Source: Oribacterium sp. P6A1 (GTDB lineage Bacteria > Bacillota > Clostridia > Lachnospirales > Lachnospiraceae). Taken from it: 64,000 nt of DNA. The position numbers and the translations under genes are program-made. The DNA lies in assembly GCF_000702885.1 (NCBI RefSeq), contig NZ_JNKO01000002.1, forward strand, positions 186,001 through 250,000, written 5' to 3'. Shown in pieces: positions 19,145 to 28,681 of this stretch (position 1 is the stretch's first letter; the number at the start of each line of letters is the position of its first letter). Below the pieces are notes generated by a model. The model was given only the letters and a program-made list of their open reading frames with translations, was not told the DNA's origin and searched no databases.

Positions 19145-19170
19145 AAGTTATCACATTAGGAGGATATAAA

Positions 19171-20034
19171 ATGTTAGTAAACGCAAAGGAAATGCTGGAT
19201 AAGGCTCTTGCAGGTCATTATGCAGTTCCACAGTTCAACATCAACAATCTCGAGTGGACAAAGTCAATTCTTCTTGCTTGTGAAGAAGTCAAGTCTCCGG
19301 TTATTCTCGGTGTATCTGAGGGTGCAGGCAAGTACATGACCGGCTTCAAGACAGTTGCAGCCATGGTAAAGGCTATGGACGAGTCACTTGGAATCACAGT
19401 TCCTGTAGCTCTTCATCTTGATCACGGTACATATGAAGGCTCAAAGGCTTGCATCGAGGCAGGTTTTACTTCTATCATGTTTGACGGTTCTCACTATGAT
19501 ATCGAAGAGAACGTTGCAAAGACAAAGGAACTCGTTAAGCTCGCACATGATCTGGGCGTTTCCATCGAGGCTGAAGTAGGCGGAATCGGCGGCGTTGAAG
19601 ACGGTGTAGCCTCTGACGGTGAGAAGGCTGATCCTGCTGAGTGTAAGATGATCGCAGATCTCGGCGTTGATTTCCTTGCTGCAGGTATCGGCAACATCCA
19701 TGGTGTATATCCTGCTGACTGGAAGGGACTTGACTTTGATGTTCTTGCAGCTATCAAGGATCAGATCGGAGATCTTCCTATGGTTCTTCACGGTGGTTCA
19801 GGAATCCCTGAGGATCAGATCAAGAAGGCTATCTCTCTCGGCGTATCAAAGATCAATGTTAATACAGAGCTTCAGCTTGTATTTGCCAAGGCAACAAGAG
19901 AGTATGTTGAGGCTGGAAAGGATCAGGCAGGAAAGGGCTATGACCCTCGTAAGCTCCTTAAGCCGGGCGCAGATGCTATCATCAATGAGTGCAAGAACAA
20001 GATTGCAATATTCGGATCAGCTGACAAGGCTTGA
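19171..20034 (+). CDS. fba: Class II fructose-1,6-bisphosphate aldolase
   Basis: A 287-residue zinc-dependent aldolase of glycolysis and gluconeogenesis, splitting fructose bisphosphate to dihydroxyacetone phosphate and glyceraldehyde 3-phosphate. Zinc ligands are visible in LHLDHGTYEG, GNIHGVYP and LHGGSGIPEDQI; the phosphate loop is GVSKINVNTELQ. TTAGGAGGATATAAA provides a very strong ribosome site, and codon use resembles the other glycolytic genes here, suggesting high expression. It stands alone, with its own upstream inverted repeat and a terminator at 20045, separate from the gap-pgk-tpiA run 14 kb away. Confidence 0.96.
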   Translation: MLVNAKEMLDKALAGHYAVPQFNINNLEWTKSILLACEEVKSPVILGVSEGAGKYMTGFKTVAAMVKAMDESLGITVPVALHLDHGTYEGSKACIEAGFTSIMFDGSHYDIEENVAKTKELVKLAHDLGVSIEAEVGGIGGVEDGVASDGEKADPAECKMIADLGVDFLAAGIGNIHGVYPADWKGLDFDVLAAIKDQIGDLPMVLHGGSGIPEDQIKKAISLGVSKINVNTELQLVFAKATREYVEAGKDQAGKGYDPRKLLKPGADAIINECKNKIAIFGSADKA

Positions 20035-20044
20035 TGTTAATTCA

Positions 20045-20073
20045 GGGAGTCGCTTCATGCGGCTCCCTTTTTT
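20045..20073 (+). terminator. Rho-independent terminator after fba
   Basis: GGGAGTCGC and GCGGCTCCC pair around TTCAT and a run of Ts follows. Confidence 0.85.
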
Positions 20074-20139
20074 CTGTTTTTATTCTTAAATTTGTACATT
20101 TTTCTCAATGTCTTTATCAGAAAGCAGAATATTTTTTCC

Positions 20140-20169
20140 TTGCCACAGACTTATGCTGTGGTTTACAAT
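20140..20169 (+). promoter_or_regulatory. glnN promoter with a dyad in its spacer
   Basis: TTGCCA (20140-20145), an 18-base spacer and TACAAT (20164-20169) form a promoter. The dyad CCACAG-N7-CTGTGG (20143-20161) fills the spacer, which is where MerR-type regulators such as GlnR bind. The half-sites do not match the GlnR/TnrA consensus TGTNA-N7-TNACA, although the 7-base gap is the same. Confidence 0.55.
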
Positions 20170-20231
20170 CGGCAAAGTAAAACTAAATACGCAATTTATC
20201 CTTTCATAAGGGAGTAAAAGGAGATTAACGA

Positions 20232-22367
20232 ATGAATGGTGTTCTGAACGTCGCCGAGATTTTTGGCGAAGATGTCTTCAATGACAAGGTTATGCAGGAA
20301 CGTCTTCCGAAGGCTGTATATAAGAAGCTTAAGAAGACGATCACTGAGGGCTATGAACTTGATCCGACGATAGCTGATTCTGTCGCACAGGCGATGAAAG
20401 AGTGGGCGCTTCAGCATGGAGCGACTCATTATACTCACTGGTTCCAGCCTTTGACCGGTATAACCGCCGAGAAGCATGACTCTTTCATTTCCGCCGCTGA
20501 TCAGAACGGTAAGGTAATCATGGAGTTTTCCGGAAAAGAGCTTGTCAGAAGTGAAGCTGATGCTTCTTCTTTCCCGTCAGGCGGACTTCGCGCAACATTT
20601 GAGGCAAGAGGATATACCATCTGGGATTGTACCAGTCCGGCTTTCCTCCGTCATGAGGGTGACGATAACGACATCGTGACTCTGTGTATCCCCACATCCT
20701 TCTGCTCCTTTGGAGGTGAGGCTCTCGATACAAAAACACCCCTTCTTCGTTCAATGCAGGCCATCAACGAGCAGGCATTGAGAGTTCTCCGTCTTTTCGG
20801 AAATACCACAACAAAGTCTGTAAAGCCATCCGTTGGCGCAGAGCAGGAGTATTTCCTTGTTGACAGAAACAAGTATTTAAAGAGAAAGGATCTCATATAT
20901 ACAGGCCGTACCCTGTTCGGAGTTATGCCTGCAAAGGGCCAGGAACTGGATGATCACTACTTCGGTTCCATTCGACACAGAATCGCTGAATTTATGAGAG
21001 ACGTGGATGTACAGCTCTGGAAGCTTGGTGTTACAGCCAAGACGGAGCACAATGAGGTTGCTCCGGCTCAGCATGAGCTTGCTCCTGTTTATGATGAGGC
21101 AAATCTTGCGGTAGACCATAATCAGCTGGTTATGGAGGTTATGAAGAAGACTGCTCCGAAGCACGGCCTTGAGTGTCTCCTTCATGAGAAACCATTTGAA
21201 GGAATCAACGGTTCAGGTAAGCACAATAACTGGTCACTTGTGACGGACGACGGCATTAACCTCATGAGCCCGGGAGATACACCACACGACAATATTCAGT
21301 TCCTTCTGGTTCTTGCCTGCGTTCTCGCAGCTGTAGACAAGCATGCGGATCTTCTGAGACTCAGCGCTGCAGACGTGGGAAATGAGCACAGACTCGGAGC
21401 GGATGAGGCACCACCTGCCATTATTTCAGCATTTATCGGAACACAGCTTGAGGATGTTGTTCAGCAGCTTATAGGTACAGGATATGCCACCAACTCAAAG
21501 AAGGGCAAGAAACTCCCTACCGGCGTCAACACCATGCCGGATCTTTATGCAGATGTTACGGATCGTAACCGTACATCCCCCTTCGCCTTTACAGGAAACA
21601 AGTTTGAGTTCCGTATGGTGGGTTCCAGCGATTCCATTGCCAGTGCCAATATCATTCTCGATTCAATAGTGGCTGAGCAGTTCAAAGAGGCTGCGGATGT
21701 TCTTGAAAAGGCCGAGGACTTCAAGACTGCCTGCCATGACTACATAAAGCAGCTTCTTACAGAGCACCAGAGGATCATTTTCAACGGAAACGGATACAGC
21801 GAGGACTGGGTAAAGGAAGCTGAGAGAAGAGGACTTCCGAATCTTCCTTCCATGGTTGATGCCATTCCTGCTCTTACAACAGAAAAGGCTGTAAAACTCT
21901 TTAAGGAATTCGGTATCTATACACAGTCAGAGCTTGAGAGCCGTAAAGAGGTTGAGTACGAGCATTACGTAAAGGTTACAAACATTGAAGCCCGTGCCAT
22001 GATAAACATCTCAGGTAAGCAGATCATTCCGGCTGTTATTCATTACACAACAAGACTTGCGGATTCCATCAACAAGGTGCTTGCCGCATGTCCCGGGGCA
22101 GATGTGAGTGTCCAGCAGAGACTTCTTGACAGGGCTTCAAAGCTTCTTTCGGATATGGACAGCGCACGTACAGAACTTTTCGATTATGTTGAGAAGTACG
22201 GTAAGGAAAAAGATGCAGAGAAGAAGGCACATGATTATCATGATGTAATTGTTCCTGCCATGAAGGCCCTCCGTGAGCCTGTAGATGAGCTTGAACAGAT
22301 CGTTGACAAGGATCTCTGGCCTTACCCGAGCTATGGTGACCTGATCTTCGAGGTTTCAGAGCCGTAA
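20232..22367 (+). CDS. glnN: Glutamine synthetase type III
   Basis: A 711-residue GSIII, the long dodecameric type found in Bacteroides and many anaerobic Firmicutes. It makes glutamine from glutamate, ammonia and ATP. Conserved segments include [28 protein letters not shown] (metal-binding Glu residues), [16 protein letters not shown] and [12 protein letters not shown] (ammonia and ATP site). AAAAGGAGATTAACG precedes ATG 20232. It has its own promoter and terminator and is not linked to glutamate synthase or amtB in this window. Confidence 0.96.
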   Translation: MNGVLNVAEIFGEDVFNDKVMQERLPKAVYKKLKKTITEGYELDPTIADSVAQAMKEWALQHGATHYTHWFQPLTGITAEKHDSFISAADQNGKVIMEFSGKELVRSEADASSFPSGGLRATFEARGYTIWDCTSPAFLRHEGDDNDIVTLCIPTSFCSFGGEALDTKTPLLRSMQAINEQALRVLRLFGNTTTKSVKPSVGAEQEYFLVDRNKYLKRKDLIYTGRTLFGVMPAKGQELDDHYFGSIRHRIAEFMRDVDVQLWKLGVTAKTEHNEVAPAQHELAPVYDEANLAVDHNQLVMEVMKKTAPKHGLECLLHEKPFEGINGSGKHNNWSLVTDDGINLMSPGDTPHDNIQFLLVLACVLAAVDKHADLLRLSAADVGNEHRLGADEAPPAIISAFIGTQLEDVVQQLIGTGYATNSKKGKKLPTGVNTMPDLYADVTDRNRTSPFAFTGNKFEFRMVGSSDSIASANIILDSIVAEQFKEAADVLEKAEDFKTACHDYIKQLLTEHQRIIFNGNGYSEDWVKEAERRGLPNLPSMVDAIPALTTEKAVKLFKEFGIYTQSELESRKEVEYEHYVKVTNIEARAMINISGKQIIPAVIHYTTRLADSINKVLAACPGADVSVQQRLLDRASKLLSDMDSARTELFDYVEKYGKEKDAEKKAHDYHDVIVPAMKALREPVDELEQIVDKDLWPYPSYGDLIFEVSEP

Positions 22368-22444
22368 GAGCCCTCCGCCCGGAAGGATTCGATGCTGATT
22401 TATGACTCCCGCATCGAGATATAACATAATATTTTACCTATGTG

Positions 22445-22482
22445 AGCACTTCTCTGTCGATTGAGACAGAGAGGTGCTTTTG
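22445..22482 (+). terminator. Rho-independent terminator after glnN
   Basis: AGCACTTCTCTGTC pairs with GACAGAGAGGTGCT (one G-T) around GATTGA, and TTTTG follows. It lies about 80 bases beyond the stop codon. Confidence 0.85.
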
Positions 22483-22633
22483 TGGTATATAAAGCTTGTA
22501 AAGAAGGAAGTATGATGCTATTATGTTCAAAATATTAAAAATATCTTGATAATTGAACATAAAATCAGGATCTGCTTTTGAACAAAAAGGATTCAGGAAA
22601 TAATGATATAAAGGCACTGGGGATGGGAGCAAT

Positions 22634-24511
22634 ATGATGAAAGAATCTATAGTTATTTTACGAACACTTCATGAGAACAGAGAGAGCACCCAGAGAGACA
22701 TCGCACTTCAGCTGGGAGTTTCCCTGGGAAAGACCAATAAGCTTATTACGGAAACTGTTTCCGAAGGCCTCCTTGTGAAGCTGGAAAATGCAGAGGGACG
22801 TGGGCGTAATGTTTCCTACGAAATGACTGAAAAGGGAAGACGGCTTCTGGAAAGATACCGCGTGGACAGGGCCCTGATTCTTGCTTCCGGCTTCGGCTCA
22901 AGATTCGTGCCCCTCACTTATGAGACACCTAAGGGACTTTTGGAGGTTTTCGGGGAGCGAATGATAGAAAGGCAGATAAGGCAGCTTCATGAGGTGGGGA
23001 TAAAGGACATCGCTATCATGGTGGGTTATCTCAAGGAGAAGTTCGATTATCTGATTGACAAGTATGATGTAAAGCTCATTTACAATCCTGAATTTGCCGA
23101 AAAAAATACCCTTGCAACCATGCACCATGCAAAAGACTTTCTGAAGGGCAGGAACTGCTACATACTTTCCTCGGATAACTGGATGAGGGACAATATCTAC
23201 CACACTTATGAGGCGGATTCATGGTATGCCGCCACCTTTATGGAAGGTGAGACAAGAGAGTGGGCCATGGAGACAGGTAAGAACGGGGCCATCAGAAGTG
23301 TTTCCGTGGGTGGCTGTGACAAATGGTGTATGTACGGTCCGGTTTATTTTACAAAGCAGTTCTCCGAGGCATTTCTTCCTCTTATAGAGGCATATTACAG
23401 GATGCCCGGTACGGAACAGTTCTACTGGGAGGACGTGCTTATCAGAAATCTGAGAAGACTGCCTGAAATGTACATGAATAAGCGTCCGGAGGGGGAAGTT
23501 TACGAGTTCGAAAATCTGGAGGAGCTTCGTCTCTTTGATGAGAAGTATGTTAATGATTCCGGCTCAAAAGCTATGCAGCTGGTTTCGGAAGTTTTTGGTA
23601 TGCCGGAGTCGGAGATAGTGAATATAAAGTGTCTTAAAGCCGGTATGACCAACAAATCATGGTATTTTTCTGTTTCGGATGCTGAAGAGGCGCCGGAGCA
23701 GTACAGAGGAAGGGCGTATATCTGCAGAATTCCGGGACCGGGAACCGAAAAGCTTATCAACAGAAAGCAGGAGGGGGCTGTTTACAAGGCTGTTACAGAG
23801 CTTGGCATAACAGAGGAACTTGTATACTTTAATCCGGAAAACGGGTATAAGATATCGAGATATTATACCGGTGCGAGAAATGCGGATTACGGGAAAAAGG
23901 AGGAGCTTGCAGCCTGCATGACCCTTCTGAAAAAACTCCACAATTCAGGTATAAAGCTGGATCATGAATTTGATTTCAGGAGAGAGCTTACCGGGTACGA
24001 AAAGGATATAAAAGATGTAAATGCACAGATTCCTTTTGAAGACTATCCTGCTGTGAGAATGCATGCCATGGAGCTTATGGACTGGCTGGATTCCCTGGAA
24101 AGACCCAGGACAATAGCCCATATCGATTCGGTCAAGGATAACTTTATCTTTACGGATGAAGGACTCAGAATGATAGACTGGGAATATGCGGGAATGGCGG
24201 ATCCGCTGGTGGATCTCGCTATGGCGGCTATATATTCCTATATGAATTACGATGAAGTTAAAGAGCTTATAGAAGTCTATGCCGGGGCTCCGGATGGGTC
24301 ATGGGATGACGGAGGCATTGCCCTTAAAGGCTTAAGCCCCGAGGATGCTTTCGCTATAGTGACAGCTTACATGGGCATGGGAGGACTTTTGTGGTCTCTG
24401 TGGGGAGTGTACAAAATGGCCCTTGGAGAATCCTTCGGTGATTACACATTAAAAATGTACCGTTATTTCAAGGACTCCTATAAAATCTTACAAAAATTAG
24501 AAAAAATTTAA
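22634..24511 (+). CDS. HTH / phosphocholine cytidylyltransferase / choline kinase fusion (LicC-LicA type)
   Basis: A 625-residue three-part protein. Residues 1-75 are a winged helix-turn-helix (STQRDIALQLGVSLGKTNKLI). Residues about 80-310 are a sugar/choline nucleotidyltransferase with the signature LILASGFGSRFVPLTYETPK and the metal-binding SSDNWM. Residues about 325-625 are a choline/ethanolamine-kinase fold with catalytic TIAHIDSVKDNFIF (Brenner-type HXD-N motif) and MIDWEYAGMADPLVDLA. Together these would phosphorylate choline and activate it to CDP-choline in one polypeptide. The next gene encodes a choline-binding-repeat wall protein, which fits. GGGAG precedes ATG 22634. No LicD transferase or choline importer is visible here. 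Confidence 0.85.
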   Translation: MMKESIVILRTLHENRESTQRDIALQLGVSLGKTNKLITETVSEGLLVKLENAEGRGRNVSYEMTEKGRRLLERYRVDRALILASGFGSRFVPLTYETPKGLLEVFGERMIERQIRQLHEVGIKDIAIMVGYLKEKFDYLIDKYDVKLIYNPEFAEKNTLATMHHAKDFLKGRNCYILSSDNWMRDNIYHTYEADSWYAATFMEGETREWAMETGKNGAIRSVSVGGCDKWCMYGPVYFTKQFSEAFLPLIEAYYRMPGTEQFYWEDVLIRNLRRLPEMYMNKRPEGEVYEFENLEELRLFDEKYVNDSGSKAMQLVSEVFGMPESEIVNIKCLKAGMTNKSWYFSVSDAEEAPEQYRGRAYICRIPGPGTEKLINRKQEGAVYKAVTELGITEELVYFNPENGYKISRYYTGARNADYGKKEELAACMTLLKKLHNSGIKLDHEFDFRRELTGYEKDIKDVNAQIPFEDYPAVRMHAMELMDWLDSLERPRTIAHIDSVKDNFIFTDEGLRMIDWEYAGMADPLVDLAMAAIYSYMNYDEVKELIEVYAGAPDGSWDDGGIALKGLSPEDAFAIVTAYMGMGGLLWSLWGVYKMALGESFGDYTLKMYRYFKDSYKILQKLEKI

Positions 24512-24583
24512 TGTAAAAGACAAGGACGTACGCAATACAGCGTGTTAATATGGACCTAGATATATAGCGGAGGACTTGTGATT

Positions 24584-25816
24584 ATGAATATGAAAGCTAA
24601 ATTGAATGTTGTTGGTCTGAGTCTTGCCATTGGATGTACGGCATTTGCGCCGTCTGTGTTTGCTGGATGGGGTCAGAAGGACGGAAAATACTATTATGTT
24701 GATGACTCCACCAATGAGAATATACATAACAAGTGGATACACACTTCATCCGGATATTATTACATCGGAAGTGACGGATACATGGTGACAGGATGGAAGA
24801 AGATCAATGACAACTGGCACTATTTCAGAAGCAACGGTCTTATGGCAACGGGCTGGAGACAGATCGACGATAAGTGGTATTATCTGAAGGACGACGGTGT
24901 TATGCAGACCGGATGGCTGAAGCTTACGGAAAATGATACTACAAAGTGGTATTATCTGAAGGCTGACGGATCCATGAGTACGGGCTGGGTACAGCTTGAT
25001 TCAAAATGGTATTATTTCCAGCCGGGTGACGGAACCCTGGTTATGGATTCCTGGGCAAAGATCGATGACAAGTGGTATCGCTTTGAGTCCAACGGTGTTA
25101 TGCAGACCGGATGGTATTCAAACAACGGATCTTATTACTATCTCAACACCAAGGGTGTTATGCAGACCGGTTGGAAGACGGATACTTCAGGAAATAAGTA
25201 TTATCTTGACACAGAGAACGGCAAGATGGCTCAGGGCTGGAAATCTATAGACAGCAACAACTACTATTTTGCACAGAACGGCAAGATGGTAACGGGATGG
25301 CTTGAGTACAACGGTTCCTACTACTATCTTGACAAGGAAAACGGCAAGATGATAAGGAACAAGACTGTGACCATAGACAACACAGAGTACAGCTTCAACA
25401 GTGATGGTGTGTGCACAAGCAGCATTGGCGGCATAACAGTGACACATGCTACAGCCGGTACAGGCCAGAGCTCATCCTCCGGCACCATTACCACACCTGA
25501 AACGACGAGCTCATCGAGTTCCACAAGCACCAGCAGTAACGGAAGCACAACTGTTACCACAACAACTACAACTGTTACTACAAATACAAGCTCAGGTACC
25601 GCTACGACACCTTCCTCGGGAACAGTGACAACTTCTCCTGTATCAGGTTCAGGAACTGTTACAACATCACCGGGAAGCTCAGTGTCAGGAAGCAGCATTA
25701 CGGCAACTACCGCGGCACCAACCAATGTGAGCACGGATACAAGCTCAACGAAGACAACTGTTTCCACAAGCAACAGCTCTTCTATCAATGCGGGACTGAC
25801 AACAGGACCAAAGTGA
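24584..25816 (+). CDS. Secreted choline-binding-repeat (cell wall-binding) protein
   Basis: About 410 residues with an N-terminal signal peptide (LNVVGLSLAIGCTAFAPSVFA). Residues about 30-280 are nine or ten CW repeats of about 20 residues (for example GWRQIDDKWYYLKDDGVMQT), which bind choline on teichoic acids through Trp/Tyr pairs. The last 130 residues are almost entirely Ser, Thr, Gly and Val, a likely glycosylated or extended wall-spanning stalk, with no LPXTG. No catalytic domain is present, so it is a structural or adhesive protein. GCGGAGGAC lies 10 bases before ATG 24584; the frame also opens at GTG 24578. It directly follows the choline-activating fusion. Confidence 0.88.
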   Translation: MNMKAKLNVVGLSLAIGCTAFAPSVFAGWGQKDGKYYYVDDSTNENIHNKWIHTSSGYYYIGSDGYMVTGWKKINDNWHYFRSNGLMATGWRQIDDKWYYLKDDGVMQTGWLKLTENDTTKWYYLKADGSMSTGWVQLDSKWYYFQPGDGTLVMDSWAKIDDKWYRFESNGVMQTGWYSNNGSYYYLNTKGVMQTGWKTDTSGNKYYLDTENGKMAQGWKSIDSNNYYFAQNGKMVTGWLEYNGSYYYLDKENGKMIRNKTVTIDNTEYSFNSDGVCTSSIGGITVTHATAGTGQSSSSGTITTPETTSSSSSTSTSSNGSTTVTTTTTTVTTNTSSGTATTPSSGTVTTSPVSGSGTVTTSPGSSVSGSSITATTAAPTNVSTDTSSTKTTVSTSNSSSINAGLTTGPK

Positions 25817-25920
25817 CGGGTTTTGGCTATATTTGCTATAGCAAAAAATCCATAAAAGATGTATTACATATATCAGTATTAGCTTTAGGCCAAATTGATG
25901 GCGGAGCGTGATGACTATTC

Positions 25921-25953
25921 CGGGATCAGGCATAAACGTCTGGTCCCGTTCTT
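25921..25953 (+). terminator. Probable terminator after the choline-binding protein
   Basis: CGGGATCAG pairs with CTGGTCCCG (one G-T) and is followed by TTCTTG. Another short hairpin, GCTATA-N5-TATAGC, lies at 25827-25845. The 25817-26034 gap contains nothing else that I can see. Confidence 0.55.
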
Positions 25954-26034
25954 GTGTGCGGGAAAGCTGAAGGAACAGCTTTTTTGTTTGTTGAAAGAAT
26001 CAGGAGGCAGGAAAACTGCCGTGTTTAGGAGATT

Positions 26035-27996
26035 ATGTTAGAAGATTATGTAAAAGCCAGGCATCTTGGGGAAGGACAATACCGTAAGGATGTGGCAGGA
26101 GGCCGGTATCCTTATCTTACGGCTCTTGATGATATCATTTCCCAAAACTCCATTACAGCAGAAAATCATATGGGTGTTATGGAGATACCGATTTCGGCTA
26201 TAGCCGGAACAAAGACCCGAGGGAGACAGGAGTCCTTTGCCACGAACTTTATGCCGATTCTCAGCTCCAAGACGGAGTTCGCACTGAAGTGGGGTATCCT
26301 TTATGATGCGGCCCTGAATCAGGGCATAAGGGATGCCATACTTGTTTATGAGTATATGAACCGCTTCTATGTACAGGAGGGAAACAAGAGGGTATCCGTA
26401 TCCAAATTCAACGGGGCGGTTTCCATAATGGCGGATGTTATAAGACTTCTTCCGGAAAGAAACGGTTCAAAAGAGGTCAATATCTACTATGAGTTTGTGG
26501 AATTCTTTAAAGCAGCGGGATTTTACGGTATTCGCTTTTCTGAAGAGGGGCGTTATCAGAAGCTTTGCGATGTTCTGGGACTGCCTATGTCAAAGCCCTG
26601 GGATACGGATACTAGAAAGAGTGTGAAGTCTGCTTTTGACAGATTTTCTGATATTTTTGACCGTAAGGGCGGGAACCGTCTGGAAATAACAAGGGGAGAT
26701 GCATTTCTTCTTTATCTCACAATCTACGGGTTGTATAATCTTCAGGATGTTTCAAATTCTCAGATAGAGAGTAACCTCCATCAGATCTGGAATGAATTTT
26801 TGAAGGATACAGATGATGTGAGCCTGGTGAAGGATCCTGAGGTTCTGGAGAAACAGGATAAGCCCAATCTCTTCAGTATATTCACATCTCAGGATAAGGG
26901 TTTCAGGGGCGATACTCTGAGGATAGCCTTTATTTACGAGAAGAGTGCAGAGACCTCAAGCTGGGCCTATGCCCACGAGTTGGGAAGACAGTATCTGAAG
27001 GACAGATTCGGTGACCGTATAGATACCATAAAGTTTGAGAACTGTGAGACCCCGAAGCTGGTTTCCGATGCCATAGACGCTGCGGCAGAGACCGGTGCCA
27101 ATGTCATCTTTACCACAACAGCTATGATGATTGAGGCTTCTGTAAAGGCGCAGATAAAACATCCGGATATATACATACTGAACTGTTCCGTTAATACGAA
27201 TTACAACACTATAAGGACCTATTACGGACGTATGTATGAAGCAAAGTATCTCATGGGAGCTCTTGCGGCTTCAGTTACGGACGGCAACGACATCGGATAT
27301 GCTGAACTTTGCCCCCAGTACGGAACTCTTGCCAATGTCAATGCATTTGCAATTGGTGCCCAGATGGTGAATCCGTATGTGCGAGTCCATCTTAAGTGGA
27401 CCGGACTTAAGGACGGTGACTGGAAGCAGGAGATGAAAGATGAAAATATCATGACTATCTCGGGCCCGGAGATCAATCCTCCGAAGCGGATATCGAGAGA
27501 GTTCGGGGTGTATATGGTGGCTGACGGAGATGTGGTCTCAAACATTGCCATGCCGATCTTTGACTGGGGAAAATTCTACGAGATAATCATTGATTCCATT
27601 CTGTGCGGCACATGGGGTAATACCATGCTGACAAGAGACCATAAAGCCCTTAACTTCTGGTTTGGAATGAAGTCAGGGGTTATAGATGTGATACTTTCGA
27701 GACAGCTTGGGTATGCCACAAAAAAGATGCTCAGGGTTCTCAGAAACGGTATTATGGATGACAGGCTGAATCCTTTTGACGGTGAGCTGTACAGCCAGAG
27801 GGGAATCATAAAGACAGAGGATGCGCCGAGACTTACAGGCGAAGAGATAGTGAATATGCATTGGCTCAATGACAATGTTTTGGGCACTATACCTCCTATG
27901 GAGGCATTTGACCTGCGCTCCAAAGAGCTGATGCGCATGAGCGGGTTTATGTTAAACAGAGGGGAGAAGAGGGATGAAGGTTCTTCTGATAGCTGA
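26035..27996 (+). CDS. Cytoplasmic BMP-domain protein with ParB-like N-terminus
   Basis: A 653-residue protein without signal peptide or lipobox. Residues about 40-130 resemble a ParB/sulfiredoxin-like domain (MEIPISAIAGTKTRGRQESF, then FYVQEGNKRVSVSKFNG). Residues about 285-560 match the BMP/PnrA substrate-binding fold that in exported lipoproteins captures nucleosides (RIAFIYEKSAETSSWAYAHE, GANVIFTTTAMM, MGALAASV). The absence of an export signal means a cytoplasmic sensing role is more likely than uptake. The C-terminal 90 residues match nothing I know. The gene overlaps the following phosphoesterase by 23 bases. Function is inferred from folds only. Confidence 0.7.
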   Translation: MLEDYVKARHLGEGQYRKDVAGGRYPYLTALDDIISQNSITAENHMGVMEIPISAIAGTKTRGRQESFATNFMPILSSKTEFALKWGILYDAALNQGIRDAILVYEYMNRFYVQEGNKRVSVSKFNGAVSIMADVIRLLPERNGSKEVNIYYEFVEFFKAAGFYGIRFSEEGRYQKLCDVLGLPMSKPWDTDTRKSVKSAFDRFSDIFDRKGGNRLEITRGDAFLLYLTIYGLYNLQDVSNSQIESNLHQIWNEFLKDTDDVSLVKDPEVLEKQDKPNLFSIFTSQDKGFRGDTLRIAFIYEKSAETSSWAYAHELGRQYLKDRFGDRIDTIKFENCETPKLVSDAIDAAAETGANVIFTTTAMMIEASVKAQIKHPDIYILNCSVNTNYNTIRTYYGRMYEAKYLMGALAASVTDGNDIGYAELCPQYGTLANVNAFAIGAQMVNPYVRVHLKWTGLKDGDWKQEMKDENIMTISGPEINPPKRISREFGVYMVADGDVVSNIAMPIFDWGKFYEIIIDSILCGTWGNTMLTRDHKALNFWFGMKSGVIDVILSRQLGYATKKMLRVLRNGIMDDRLNPFDGELYSQRGIIKTEDAPRLTGEEIVNMHWLNDNVLGTIPPMEAFDLRSKELMRMSGFMLNRGEKRDEGSSDS

Positions 27997-28681
27997 TGAA
28001 GAGGATAAAGCGCTATATGATTACTATGATGATTCAAAGCTCAAAGATGTGGACCTGATCATCTCCGCGGGGGACCTGAGCTCCAGGTACCTGGAGTTTC
28101 TCGTTACAGTGGGACACGCACCGGTGATTTACATTCCGGGAAACCATGACACATGCTATGTGACGGATCCGCCCCTTGGGTGTGACTGTGCGGATGACCG
28201 TATATTTGATTATCATGGACTTCGTATATTGGGGCTGGGAGGCTCCATGAAATACAAGGACGGGGCCTACATGTACACTGAAAAGGAAATGGAGAAACGC
28301 ATAGACCGTTTGAGGGGCAGCATCAAGCTTCATAACGGCTTTGACATCCTTTTGACCCATGCTCCGGCAAAGGGCTACGGCGATATGGATGACCTTCCCC
28401 ACAGAGGATTCCAGTGTTTCAATGATCTCATGGAGAAGTATCATCCCAAGTACATGATTCACGGGCATGTGCACAAGACCTACGGGGATTTTGAAAGGGT
28501 ACGGACCCATTCTTCAGGTACGGTTATCATAAACGCCTACGGAAAATACAATCTTGACCTGAAAAAGGGGGATCATCCCGAAGAGGGAAAGACAGGATCT
28601 TTCCTCTATGATTTATATAAAAACGTGTCCATGGGAAAGCGGCAGAAGCTTTATCATGGCAGTTACGGAGAAGATAAATGA
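27974..28681 (+). CDS. Calcineurin-like metallophosphoesterase
   Basis: A 235-residue metallophosphoesterase. Metal ligands are visible in DLIISAGDLSSRYLEF (GDL), IPGNHDTCY (GNHD), ILLTHAPAKGYGD (TH) and MIHGHVHKTYG (GHVH). The usual first DXH motif near the N-terminus reads LIADEEDKALY, so that site is altered. ATG 27974 lies inside the end of the BMP gene and follows GAGGGGAGAAGAGGG. Its stop overlaps the start of ung. The substrate (nucleotide, phosphodiester or protein) cannot be deduced. Confidence 0.85.
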   Translation: MKVLLIADEEDKALYDYYDDSKLKDVDLIISAGDLSSRYLEFLVTVGHAPVIYIPGNHDTCYVTDPPLGCDCADDRIFDYHGLRILGLGGSMKYKDGAYMYTEKEMEKRIDRLRGSIKLHNGFDILLTHAPAKGYGDMDDLPHRGFQCFNDLMEKYHPKYMIHGHVHKTYGDFERVRTHSSGTVIINAYGKYNLDLKKGDHPEEGKTGSFLYDLYKNVSMGKRQKLYHGSYGEDK

